Of a stretch of 64,000 nt of DNA, positions 37,237 through 45,386 are shown piece by piece. Position 1 is the stretch's first letter. The number at the start of each line of letters is the position of its first letter. The translations under genes and the position numbers were made by a program. This DNA comes from Flavobacteriales bacterium (lineage in GTDB: Bacteria > Bacteroidota > Bacteroidia > Flavobacteriales_F > PHOS-HE28): positions 294,235-358,234 of the forward strand of contig JADJTW010000002.1 in NCBI GenBank assembly GCA_016710965.1, in the 5' to 3' direction. The notes under the pieces were generated by a model. The model worked only from the letters and a program-made list of their open reading frames with translations, was not told the origin of the DNA and did no database searches.

Positions 37237-38271
37237 ATGACGCATCCGATCCACCCGCAAGGCATAGCACGGACCCTCGTTGCCGCCCTCGCCCTGTGGG
37301 CCGCACCAACGCTCAGCGCGCAGCCCTACTCTGGCACCATCTTCATCGACCCGGATATCATCATCGATTCCGATCCAGGGACGCTGGTCTCGGTGACCTA
37401 CACTGGGCAGGGCATGGTGACGGTGTACGACCGTCGGCCGCCGGGATGGGTCACCATCAACGCCTACCTCTTCGACGTGGCGTGGAACGATGGGCTGACG
37501 AGCGTGGCCATGGTGAATCCCGAGTTCGGAAGCGCGGCCGCCGCCGCTGCAGAAGCGCAGACCTACGCCCATGCCATCGGCAAATTGCCCACTTGCCTGC
37601 GGGTCGACGTTGACGCGATCTGGATCCACGCCGGGGTATACCCGTTCGGCGGCGGCAACAACGCCATCCTCATCCATACCGGGCAGAGCGCGCTGTACAT
37701 CGCCGACGGCATCCTGGAGGAGACCTTGGTGCATGAGGCTTCGCACACCTCATTGGATGCCACGCACGCCGGTGCGGCCGGTTGGCTCGCCGCGCAGCAG
37801 GCCGACCCCAACTTCATCTCCACTTACGCGGCGGCCAACCCCACCACGGAAGACATCGCGGAGAGCTTCCTTCCGTGGATCATGGTGCGCCATCGCGCCT
37901 CGCGGATCTCCATGACCAACTACAACCTCATCACGAACACGATCCCCAACCGATTGGCCTACTTCGATGCGATGCCATGCGACTTGTACCCGATCACATC
38001 GGGTGTGGGCATGCCCGAGGCGACAGGACAGCCCGTTACCCTGCGCGTGTTCCCATCGCCGGCCAGCAGCTGGATCGAAGTACGCAGCGGCACGCCGATG
38101 CCGGAACCGGTACACCTCGATTTGATCGGCGGTGATGGACGCATCGTGCATACGGCTCGGCTGGGAAGCGGCGATCGAATTGATATCAGCGGCACGGCGC
38201 CGGGCCTGTACCATTGGCGCTGCACGGTGAACGGTACAGTTCGGGGCAGCGGCACCATTGCCGTTGAATAG
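37237..38271 (+). CDS. Secreted HExxH metalloprotease-like protein, T9SS sorted
   Basis: A 344-aa secreted protein with a signal peptide (cut near TLSAQ). The zinc motif HEASH is in EETLVHEASHTSLDATH, with E (TEDIAESFLPW) downstream as a possible third ligand, as in gluzincin-like enzymes. The C-terminal T9SS-type sorting segment is LRVFPSPASSWIEV, ending in GLYHWRCTVNG. The overall family is not recognised beyond this. An in-frame TTG at 37207 is possible, but ATG 37237 fits the signal peptide. Confidence 0.8.
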   Translation: MTHPIHPQGIARTLVAALALWAAPTLSAQPYSGTIFIDPDIIIDSDPGTLVSVTYTGQGMVTVYDRRPPGWVTINAYLFDVAWNDGLTSVAMVNPEFGSAAAAAAEAQTYAHAIGKLPTCLRVDVDAIWIHAGVYPFGGGNNAILIHTGQSALYIADGILEETLVHEASHTSLDATHAGAAGWLAAQQADPNFISTYAAANPTTEDIAESFLPWIMVRHRASRISMTNYNLITNTIPNRLAYFDAMPCDLYPITSGVGMPEATGQPVTLRVFPSPASSWIEVRSGTPMPEPVHLDLIGGDGRIVHTARLGSGDRIDISGTAPGLYHWRCTVNGTVRGSGTIAVE

Positions 38272-38323
38272 GATGCACCGATCATCGCATACCACCCCGG
38301 CAGATACCTCGAATAGCACATCC

Positions 38324-38692
38324 ATGAGCACCAAGGAATCCAACAGCAGCATCCTGATGAAATGGGCCGCCCGCATCTCGGGCACCCTCCTCCTCACCTT
38401 CCTGCTCTTCATGCTCATCGGTCACCTCACCGGCGATGCCAATGGCGCCGAAGGCATGCGCTTCAGCGACAACATGGAGTTCATCGCCTTCCTGTTCTTC
38501 CCGGTGTGCAACATCATCGGGTTGGCGCTGGCCTACAAATGGGAGTTGTTCGGCGGCGCGATCGCCGTGGGCAGCATGCTGATCCTCTTCGTCATTCGGA
38601 CCGATCTGGTGCAGACGCGCTTCCTCGCGATGGCAGTGCCAGGGCTCCTGTACGTATCGCATGGCTGGATGGCCAAGAAGGCGAAGGCCTGA
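38324..38692 (+). CDS. Small four-helix membrane protein
   Basis: A 122-aa protein with four predicted membrane helices (ARISGTLLLTFLLFMLIG, FIAFLFFPVCNIIGLALAY, FGGAIAVGSMLILFVI and FLAMAVPGLLYVSHG). It resembles the short DUF7670-type membrane proteins of Bacteroidota, but I am not certain of the family. ATG 38324 follows the stop of the HExxH gene by 52 nt. The function is unknown. Confidence 0.7.
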   Translation: MSTKESNSSILMKWAARISGTLLLTFLLFMLIGHLTGDANGAEGMRFSDNMEFIAFLFFPVCNIIGLALAYKWELFGGAIAVGSMLILFVIRTDLVQTRFLAMAVPGLLYVSHGWMAKKAKA

Positions 38693-38751
38693 TGCCACGC
38701 GAACTCCTGTGATGGCGTGATCGCCAGGTGATGGCCGCCAAAGGCCGGGTC

Positions 38752-40320
38752 TCAACGCTTCATGCAGCGACCGGCCTGCTCGCCGCCAACCGCGCGTGCG
38801 ATGATCAGGTACTGGCCGGAGGCGAATGCTCCGAGATCGAGTTCCATCGATGAACCCGAACCAACGACGGATCTTGTCAGCAGCACTCGCCCCTGCAGGT
38901 CCTTCACGACGAGTTCCAAGGTGCCAGCCGGAAGCACCACGTTGATCCGGTCATCGGCTGGAACCGGGGCGATCCGCAACCGATCGGTTCTTCCCCTTGC
39001 TTCGGCGAGGGCGGTTGTATGCCCGAACTCCACGACCCACGCATCGAACAACCCGTGTTGGGTGCTCTCCACATCCCCGTCCACGCTGCTGGTCATGTTC
39101 AGCGTGAGGATGTTGCCGGATACAGCCATCATGATGTCTCGTGCCAGCTCATCCCCCGACCCACCATAGGAGGTGATCCATTCCACCTCACCGTCCACCT
39201 CTTCCACAGCGGCGATGAAGGCTTCGAGATCGCTTCCCGCGAAGGGCAGTTCACCATCCGCGGAAGAAGTGTGGCCCACCACGAAGACGCGACCGAACAA
39301 CGGGGAATAGACCGCAGCGACGATGATCTCCGAACCGCTTCCCTGCAACGAGCGGCACCAATCCGGTGCGCCGGATCCGTTCAAGGCGAGGATGATCGCG
39401 TTCGCTTCCGGGAATGTGCTATCGCAGAAATCGTCGGACAATGTGCTGCCGACAAGACCGATGCCGCCGCCCGGTCTCTGGAACATGCGCTCCACATGAT
39501 CGGCGCCATTGCCGCCGTAGCGTTGCACGCTCAAGGTGGTATTGATGTCGCTCAAGGGGAAACTCGCCAATACCATGTCATCGCTTCCCAAGGATGCGGT
39601 CCCCTCGAGGTCGCCATCAACACCATCGCTCTCGGCCGCCACATACACCACTCCCGCGTTGATGAGCATATCCTTACCCAGATCGTACCCGCTGCTTCCC
39701 CACAGCCGCCCTTGCAGCACGTTGAATTCCTGGTCCATAACGAACAGACCGAGATCCACCTGACCATGATGGAGATACGGCGAGAAGACCTCGTCCTCCG
39801 ACCGCACATCCAGCAGGATGACATACTCTCCCGTCTCCTCATCGAACAGCACCTTGCGCGCCTGATCGACCTGGCTGCCCTCCATACAGTATTGGACCGC
39901 GACCGTGAACGGGCCGCTGCGCTTGATCAATCCAACGTTGGAAGAGGCTCCACTGCAGCCCCATGCAGTGCCCTGCGTATTGCCGACGATCACCACGGTA
40001 TCCCCGTGGTCCACGAATGCGCTGCCCTCATCGAACGCGGAAGAACCGAAGTTCTCCGACGTGATCGGGCTGAACTCCTGGTCCATTTCGAGGTACCAGA
40101 GATCGTGCCCGCCAAAATTGCCCGGCAGGTCTCCATTGCTGGAGGTACTTGACCCGATCGCGGAGATCGTGACTCCGAAGGAATTGAATCGGCGGAGGTC
40201 ATCGTCGAGGCTGTCGCCAAAGCATCGCTCTTGAATGATGGTGGCCGAGATCTGCCCAGTGACGATCGCGGACAGACCGAACCCGATGACCGCCAGGAAG
40301 GAGCGTGATCGCTGTTCCAT
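38752..40320 (-). CDS. Secreted propeller-like protein with T9SS-type C-terminus
   Basis: A 522-aa protein with a signal peptide (FLAVIGFGLSAIVTGQ) and repeated propeller-like blades of about 60-80 residues (DHGDTVVIVGNTQGTAWG, GVVYVAAESDGVDGDLEG, RVFVVGHTSSADGELPF, YGGSGDELARDIMMAVSG). They resemble SBBP/KELCH-like repeats. The end (LRIAPVPADDRINVVLPAG, SGQYLIIARAVGG) fits a T9SS type A sorting domain. ATG 40320 was chosen for the signal peptide. It is convergent with the small membrane protein gene. Confidence 0.82.
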   Translation of the reverse strand: MEQRSRSFLAVIGFGLSAIVTGQISATIIQERCFGDSLDDDLRRFNSFGVTISAIGSSTSSNGDLPGNFGGHDLWYLEMDQEFSPITSENFGSSAFDEGSAFVDHGDTVVIVGNTQGTAWGCSGASSNVGLIKRSGPFTVAVQYCMEGSQVDQARKVLFDEETGEYVILLDVRSEDEVFSPYLHHGQVDLGLFVMDQEFNVLQGRLWGSSGYDLGKDMLINAGVVYVAAESDGVDGDLEGTASLGSDDMVLASFPLSDINTTLSVQRYGGNGADHVERMFQRPGGGIGLVGSTLSDDFCDSTFPEANAIILALNGSGAPDWCRSLQGSGSEIIVAAVYSPLFGRVFVVGHTSSADGELPFAGSDLEAFIAAVEEVDGEVEWITSYGGSGDELARDIMMAVSGNILTLNMTSSVDGDVESTQHGLFDAWVVEFGHTTALAEARGRTDRLRIAPVPADDRINVVLPAGTLELVVKDLQGRVLLTRSVVGSGSSMELDLGAFASGQYLIIARAVGGEQAGRCMKR

Positions 40321-40436
40321 TGGGATGGGGATTGGGGCCGCACAAGATAGCCTCATCGGCGCACCATCCGCTGCAAGCGTGCATAACTCGATGGGTTCGA
40401 AAAGATGTGTCCTCTTGTCTACTGCATAAGGCGCAC

Positions 40437-40757
40437 TTAAATGTGCCGGTAGTCGTATGCGGTAACGTAGAGCGTATCGCCCTTCAATACCATCCTCCAC
40501 TTGCTGCCTGGTAAGCGGATGGTATTGCCCGTACGCTTGTAGCGCATGGAGCCAGGCGTATCCGATCCCGGTAACGAGAGATCGACGTCGCCGTCCTCAC
40601 GGAACTCGACATGGACCGGGTTACCGCAACCTTCACAACCCTCCTGGAACTTCGCCTCCGATGTTCCGCGATAATGCAGACCAGCCAGGTTCTTCGGTGT
40701 TTGCGCGGCACTTGCCATTGCGAAAGCGAACAGCAGGGTCGTGGAGGGAAGCCGCAT
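40437..40757 (-). CDS. Small secreted protein of unknown function
   Basis: A 106-aa protein with a signal peptide (LLFAFAMASAAQ). The rest is beta-rich, with a CEGCGNP motif and a C-terminal GDTLYVTAYDYRHI. Lipocalin-like or single-barrel folds are possible, but no family was recognised. It lies 28 nt after the start of the next minus-strand gene and probably follows it in a transcript. Confidence 0.65.
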   Translation of the reverse strand: MRLPSTTLLFAFAMASAAQTPKNLAGLHYRGTSEAKFQEGCEGCGNPVHVEFREDGDVDLSLPGSDTPGSMRYKRTGNTIRLPGSKWRMVLKGDTLYVTAYDYRHI

Positions 40758-40785
40758 GGTGTGCAAACCAGAGGTCACGGAAGAG

Positions 40786-41772
40786 TCAGTCGAACAGATC
40801 GAAAGGGGCCGTACGGAACTCCTCCCTATCGCCGCCGATGAAGATCAAGCGATAAGTCCCCGGCTTCAACTCCTTTTCCCCTGTTCGCGCGTGCGCACCG
40901 ACCCAAAAGCTCAGCGGCAGCGCCAAGGTGTGTTCGTGCCAATCGCCCCAAGGCAGGCCGCAGTCCATCTGACTCTCATCGATCGCAAAGCACTCGACCC
41001 ACCTGCTGTCGGTCCGCACTTCCATACCGAACATGGGCATGTTGCTCGCGCAGCCGCCGGTGAGCATGATGCGTCCTGTGAAGGTGATGGTCACGGTGTC
41101 GGCGTTCACCCCGTCGATGCGCGCTTCCTCCAACGGCGGCTGTTCCGCCCAGAAGGCCGCCCATTGCCCTTCCGTCATCGGCGGCGGTGGAACATAGGGC
41201 GCGGAAGGTGGAACCGGCGGTGGTTGGTTGCGGTAGTACTCCTCCAGGTCGGCGAGTTCCTTCGTGTAGGCAACTGCGTCCTCGGTGATCAGTTTCTTGG
41301 CGAGTTGGTTCGTTACTGCGGTCAACCGCGGATCGGCGATGAGCTCATCCACGCTGAATAGCCCCTTGCGAAAGCGGACCACTTCCGGTGTGTCTCGTTC
41401 TCCGCGTCGCCATGCACGAGCGATCAACACCTTCGGATCATCGGGCAGGTCGATGCGCATCGTGTCCGCACCCGCGATCACCAGCATGCGGCTCTCGGAT
41501 ACGCCTACCACCGGCGTGAACACGCGCCAGCCTCCGTTCCTCTCCTTGAAGAGATCATGGCTCTGCAGCGTGATGGTCGTGTCGGGCTTCAGCCAGAAGC
41601 TGTCCGAGTTGTAGTAGAACACGCGCTCACGGTCGTGCTGCTTCACCACATAGGTGCGCGACAAGGACTTGTCCGCATCGCCCGGCTCGGAGATCACGAA
41701 GCAGAAGTCGGGCGGGGCGGGCTGGGCAACGAGGCCCACGGGAGCGATAGCAAGTAAGAAGAGGATACGCAT
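40786..41772 (-). CDS. Secreted protein with C-terminal domain shared with the lipoprotein at 44953-45354
   Basis: A 328-aa secreted protein with a signal peptide (cut near GLVAQ). A Pro-rich linker (PPPVPPSAPYVPPPP, about residues 186-200) separates an N-terminal domain from a C-terminal domain (about 225-326). The latter has FTGRIMLTGGCASN, MDCGLPWGDW and KELKPGTYRLIFIGG, matching the lipoprotein at 44953 (LTGHIMLDGACTPG, MLCGAGSW, LLPGTYRLVFMAP). The domain appears as a small local paralogue group; no known family was recognised. TACCGTTG lies 5 nt before the ATG. Confidence 0.75.
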   Translation of the reverse strand: MRILFLLAIAPVGLVAQPAPPDFCFVISEPGDADKSLSRTYVVKQHDRERVFYYNSDSFWLKPDTTITLQSHDLFKERNGGWRVFTPVVGVSESRMLVIAGADTMRIDLPDDPKVLIARAWRRGERDTPEVVRFRKGLFSVDELIADPRLTAVTNQLAKKLITEDAVAYTKELADLEEYYRNQPPPVPPSAPYVPPPPMTEGQWAAFWAEQPPLEEARIDGVNADTVTITFTGRIMLTGGCASNMPMFGMEVRTDSRWVECFAIDESQMDCGLPWGDWHEHTLALPLSFWVGAHARTGEKELKPGTYRLIFIGGDREEFRTAPFDLFD

Positions 41773-41846
41773 CGCGGCAACGGTACACAGAAGATGCGGA
41801 ATGGTTCAACCGAACCAGTGATGGGGAACAGTGACCAACCGCCATC

Positions 41847-41854
41847 TACTTTCG
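41847..41854 (+). promoter_or_regulatory. Putative -7 element for the beta-helix gene
   Basis: TACTTTCG (7 of 8 against TAnnTTTG) lies 20 nt before the ATG at 41875. Confidence 0.5.
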
Positions 41855-41874
41855 CGCACGCAACGCGACACACC

Positions 41875-43752
41875 ATGCGATCACTGGCCCTGCTGTCCGC
41901 ACTTTGCCCGGCAGTACTCTTCGCCCAGACCCTGCCCGAGCTTCCGCAGGTGTACTTAGAGACCTGTTACCCGCTCACCAACTCTGTGCTCACCGTTTGC
42001 AACAGCGGTTGCGACTATGCGAACGGACAATTGCAACAAGCGATCAACGCCGCACAGCCCGGCACCACCATCCTGCTGCAAAGCGGCCATACCTACAGCG
42101 GTTCATACACCCTCCCTGCGAAGACCGGCGACGCTTGGATCGTGATCCGCAGCAACGTGCCGGACAGCCAATTGCCTGCGGCCGACAAACGCATCGACCC
42201 GGGCTATGCAGGGGTGATGGCCAACGTGCGCGCACCGGTGAACCAGAGCGCCTTCACCTTCCTCAGCGGCGCACACCACTACTACATGATGGGGCTGGAG
42301 GTCTCCACCGCGGGCTATGTGTACGACATCATCCGCGCCGGCGACGGCACGCAATCCAGCGTGGACCAACTACCGCATGACATCGTGTTCGATCGCCTGT
42401 TCGTGCATGGCGACGCCACCCTGGGCACCAAGCGCGGCATCGCGCTGAACAGTGCGAGCACGGCGGTGGTGAACTGTCATATCAGCGATTGCAAGGTGGT
42501 GGGCCAGGATGCGCAGGCGGTGGCCGGCTGGAACGGTCCGGGGCCCTTCAAGCTGGTGAACAACTACCTCGAAGGGAGCGGCGAGAACGTGATGTTCGGC
42601 GGCGCCAACCCTGTGATACAGGACCTCGTGCCCTCGGACATCGAAGTGCGCAACAATCATTTCTTCAAGCCGCTCAGTTGGCGCATCGGCGATCCCTCGT
42701 ACGCGGGCACGGCGTGGTGCATCAAGAACCTCTTCGAACTGAAGAACGCGCAACGCATCCTGGTGGAAGGCAACATCTTCGAGAACAACTGGTCGCACTG
42801 CCAGAGCGGCTTCGCGATCGTGTTCACACCACGCACGCAGAGCGGTGCCAGCTTGTGGAGCCGCGTGACGGACATCACCTGGCGGTACAACATCCTGAAG
42901 AACAGCGACGGCGGTTTCAACATGAGCGGCCACGACGACCAACTGAACAACCCGGTGAGCACGCGGATCCTCATCGAGCACAACCTGGCCTATGGCCTCA
43001 GCAACGTGAACAAGCTCTACCAGTTCCTGAACGGCCTGGAGCATGTGACCATCCGACATAACACGAACTTGAACGAAGGCACCACCACCAGTGCCGGAGG
43101 CGACCCCTCGCTCTTCCTCACTTTTCAGGACAACATCTGCGGGTATGGCGGCTACGGCGTGTGCGGCACGGGAGCGGGCTGCGGGAATAACACCATCAAT
43201 ACCTACTTCCCCGGATCCACCTTCTCGCATAACGTGCTCGTCGGCACACAAGGCGGTCCCAATGGCAACCCATCGCAATACCCGCCGAACCATTGGTTCC
43301 CGGCCGGAGTTTCGGCTGTAGGATTCGCTGACGCGGCGAACGATGATTACGCGCTGCTGCCATCAAGCGCCTATGCGGGTGCTGGGAGCGACGGCACGGA
43401 CATCGGCGCGAACATCGACAGTTTGACCGCGCATACCGCGAACGTCCTCCCCGGCGTGTGGCCGTCGTGCAGCGGCATTCCTACGAGCGCGCCCAGCCTT
43501 GCGGATCGATCACGCTTCAGCGTATTCCCGAATCCGACGAACGGGCTTTTGACCGTTCATTCGCCCACCACTGCTTCGGGTGGTGTCATTGCGCTATTCG
43601 ACCCTACCGGTCGTGAGGTGCTGCGCGCGAAACAACGCGAAAGCGATACCGTGATCGACCTCGAAGCGGTGCATGCGTCCTTCCTCATCTTGCGCGTGAC
43701 GGATGCAAGAGGTGCTTTGATCGGTACCGAACGCCTGGTGCCGTTGCATTGA
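41875..43752 (+). CDS. Parallel beta-helix protein, T9SS type A secreted
   Basis: A 625-aa secreted protein with a signal peptide (cut near AVLFAQ). The body resembles right-handed beta-helix/pectate-lyase-fold proteins: LQQAINAAQPGTTILLQSG at the start and repeated coils such as VNCHISDCKVVGQDAQAV, IEVRNNHFFKPLSW, ILVEGNIFENNW and HVTIRHNTNLNEG. The C-terminal sorting domain is FSVFPNPTNGLLTVHS. It may bind or cleave polysaccharide, but catalytic residues cannot be assigned. ATG 41875 was chosen over the longer frame for its signal peptide and promoter. Confidence 0.85.
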   Translation: MRSLALLSALCPAVLFAQTLPELPQVYLETCYPLTNSVLTVCNSGCDYANGQLQQAINAAQPGTTILLQSGHTYSGSYTLPAKTGDAWIVIRSNVPDSQLPAADKRIDPGYAGVMANVRAPVNQSAFTFLSGAHHYYMMGLEVSTAGYVYDIIRAGDGTQSSVDQLPHDIVFDRLFVHGDATLGTKRGIALNSASTAVVNCHISDCKVVGQDAQAVAGWNGPGPFKLVNNYLEGSGENVMFGGANPVIQDLVPSDIEVRNNHFFKPLSWRIGDPSYAGTAWCIKNLFELKNAQRILVEGNIFENNWSHCQSGFAIVFTPRTQSGASLWSRVTDITWRYNILKNSDGGFNMSGHDDQLNNPVSTRILIEHNLAYGLSNVNKLYQFLNGLEHVTIRHNTNLNEGTTTSAGGDPSLFLTFQDNICGYGGYGVCGTGAGCGNNTINTYFPGSTFSHNVLVGTQGGPNGNPSQYPPNHWFPAGVSAVGFADAANDDYALLPSSAYAGAGSDGTDIGANIDSLTAHTANVLPGVWPSCSGIPTSAPSLADRSRFSVFPNPTNGLLTVHSPTTASGGVIALFDPTGREVLRAKQRESDTVIDLEAVHASFLILRVTDARGALIGTERLVPLH

Positions 43753-43804
43753 GCAAACGCGCGTGCAGCAGGAACGGTGGTGATGCCACTGCACAAAACA
43801 CCAC

Positions 43805-43972
43805 TCACTCCAGATGGGTGCGCAACACCCACGCGTCCTTGCCATGGATGTCCTTGCGGCGCGTGGCCCGATCGGCGTTCACCCGATCGCAGTCCTTCTC
43901 CGCGGCCTTGATCACTGCCTGATCCAGATAGATTCCATGACCGCCGATCCCAACACACAGATGCCGAGGCAC
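43805..43972 (-). CDS. Small ORF directly after the SRAP gene, possibly a gene remnant
   Basis: A 55-codon frame on the minus strand follows the SRAP stop codon in the same frame, after one intervening codon, and could start at GTG 43972. It reads GGHGIYLDQAVIKAAEKD, then RVNADRATRRKDIHGK, and ends WVLRTHLE. Third positions are almost all G or C, as in real genes here, and nothing else occupies the region. It may be a small gene, a 3' remnant, or an SRAP extension cut off by a stop. No family was recognised. Confidence 0.45.
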   Translation of the reverse strand: MPRHLCVGIGGHGIYLDQAVIKAAEKDCDRVNADRATRRKDIHGKDAWVLRTHLE

Positions 43973-43975
43973 CGA

Positions 43976-44656
43976 TCAGAACAACGAACCCTGCGCGGGT
44001 TTCTCCTTCAGTTCGGCGTCCATGCGCTCCTCGGGCAGCGGTGCGCAAAGGGCATTCACCTGTTCGGGTGACAGGCCAGGCGAAAGCCATGCCTCCCAGT
44101 GCTCGGGCGCAATGATCACCGGCTGGCGCTTCTTGGTGTTGTGTATGTGCGCCATGAGCGCATTGGCCCGCGTGGTGAGCACCGTGTACGTATCCATGTC
44201 CTCGCCCTTCTCCCACAATCCGCCCAGGCAGAAGATGTCGGCTCCTTTCAAGCGGATGCTGTACGGGATCTTCTGCTTGCCTTCGTGCCGCCATTCGTAG
44301 AAGTTCGTCACCGGGATCAAACAGCGCTGTCCCTTTTCGAACGCGTTCTTGAAGGTGCGCTTCGCCGCCACCTCCTCACTGATGGCATTGAAGGTGGGGG
44401 CTTTCTTCAGGAACTCCTTCGCTTCTTCCTCCGTGCGGACGAAGCGCGGCAGCAGGCCCCAACGCAACACACTGATGCGCTGCGGATCGCGCGAGGTGAC
44501 AACAGGCCACGCCGGGCGGGCGAAAGCGCTGGTCTGTCCAAGGGGCAGTTCGAATTGGTAGGGAAGTTCGATGCGCCTGCTCTCCTCCAGCATGCGCTTA
44601 TGCATGGCCTTCTCCAGGGCTTTCACATCGCGGTCAAGGGAGGTGGAATAGCACAT
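43976..44656 (-). CDS. SRAP (YedK/HMCES) family DNA-protein crosslink protein
   Basis: A 226-aa SOS-response-associated peptidase family protein that protects abasic sites in single-stranded DNA by covalent crosslinking. The catalytic Cys2 is present (MCYSTSLDRD), as are the active-site asparagine (APTFNAISEEV), the glutamate (LIPVTNFYEWRHEGK) and the histidine region (RANALMAHIHNTKKRQPVII). ATG 44656 is required because Cys2 must become N-terminal; the longer frame upstream is excluded. TTCCTTTG lies 4 nt before the ATG, suggesting a leaderless mRNA. Confidence 0.94.
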   Translation of the reverse strand: MCYSTSLDRDVKALEKAMHKRMLEESRRIELPYQFELPLGQTSAFARPAWPVVTSRDPQRISVLRWGLLPRFVRTEEEAKEFLKKAPTFNAISEEVAAKRTFKNAFEKGQRCLIPVTNFYEWRHEGKQKIPYSIRLKGADIFCLGGLWEKGEDMDTYTVLTTRANALMAHIHNTKKRQPVIIAPEHWEAWLSPGLSPEQVNALCAPLPEERMDAELKEKPAQGSLF

Positions 44657-44673
44657 GGCGCAAAGGAAGGGCA

Positions 44674-44949
44674 CTACTTCCCGAACGCCTCGTTCCGGTG
44701 CCACTCCAGGAATTCGGCCTTGGGGCCAAGGCCTCCGCCGGAAAGATCAGTGGCTTGTCTTCGTAGGATTGGAAGTGTTGGGCTACGGTCGCGTGAGCGA
44801 ACTGGTCGCCCCGGATGAAACTCAGGGGCAGGCTCGCGAAGGGGCGCAGACGAGGCGTAGCTCGGTATCGAATCCGGCTTCGCCAAGGCTACGTCGGATA
44901 AGAGGTGATGAGGCCGCCGTCGAAGGCGCGGAGGTGGAGGGCATCGAGC
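44674..44949 (-). pseudogene. Broken partial copy of the neighbouring HNH gene
   Basis: This stretch matches the 3' half of the HNH gene at 45387-45869 but is interrupted. Readable pieces are LDALHLRAFDGGLITS, FDTELRLVCAP, DQFAHATVAQHFQSYEDKP and GPKAEFLEWHRNEAFGK, in different frames. Two insertions separate them: one near 44870-44900 (with CTTCGCCAAGGCTACG) and one near 44808-44836, a diverged member of the CCCCGG hairpin family ending in CAGGCTC. It forms a direct repeat with the HNH gene on the other side of the lipoprotein gene. Confidence 0.75.
44808..44836. repeat. Diverged hairpin element in the HNH fragment
   Basis: GCCCCGGATGAAAC followed by TCAGGGGCAGGCTC. It shares the CCCC...GGGGCAGGCTC frame of the hairpins at 49409 and 50382, with a poorer stem. 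It interrupts the HNH-like reading frame. Confidence 0.5.
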
Positions 44950-44952
44950 ACA

Positions 44953-45354
44953 CTACAGGTCGAACTCCTTCGTTCGCTTCGTTCGTCCGTTCGGCGCCAT
45001 GAACACCAAGCGGTAGGTCCCTGGCAGGAGTGGGCCACTATCCCTCGGATGGTGGTACGCGTCCCACCTCCCCAATTCCAAGTTGAACACCTCCTTGCGA
45101 TAACTCCATGACCCCGCACCGCAGAGCATCTGGGCGCCGGGGAACGGAACGCGCGCTATCCATCCCGTGTCCGTATGCATCTCCAAAGACCAATGAGGCC
45201 CGGGTGTGCAAGCGCCATCCAGCATGATATGGCCGGTGAGGCGCACCTGTGCGGTTTCCTTGTCGGCACGGATCAGTTCCGCGCGCTGCACACCCCGAGG
45301 GCTGAAACACGCGGACAACAGGAGGATCAATAGGATGCACGACAGAGGACGCAT
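44953..45354 (-). CDS. Lipoprotein with paralogous C-terminal domain
   Basis: A 133-aa lipoprotein with the signal MRPLSCILLILLLSACFS and a lipobox (LLSAC). The single domain matches the C-terminal domain of the secreted protein at 40786-41772: LTGHIMLDGACTPGPHWSLE, MLCGAGSW and GTYRLVFMAPNGRTK. Two cysteines occupy equivalent places in both. It is flanked by direct repeats of HNH sequence (44674-44949 and 45387 onward), so it may have been carried or trapped by that duplication. Function unknown. Confidence 0.72.
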   Translation of the reverse strand: MRPLSCILLILLLSACFSPRGVQRAELIRADKETAQVRLTGHIMLDGACTPGPHWSLEMHTDTGWIARVPFPGAQMLCGAGSWSYRKEVFNLELGRWDAYHHPRDSGPLLPGTYRLVFMAPNGRTKRTKEFDL

Positions 45355-45386
45355 GGCCGAAGTGTATACGAAGATGCGAAGAGCGC

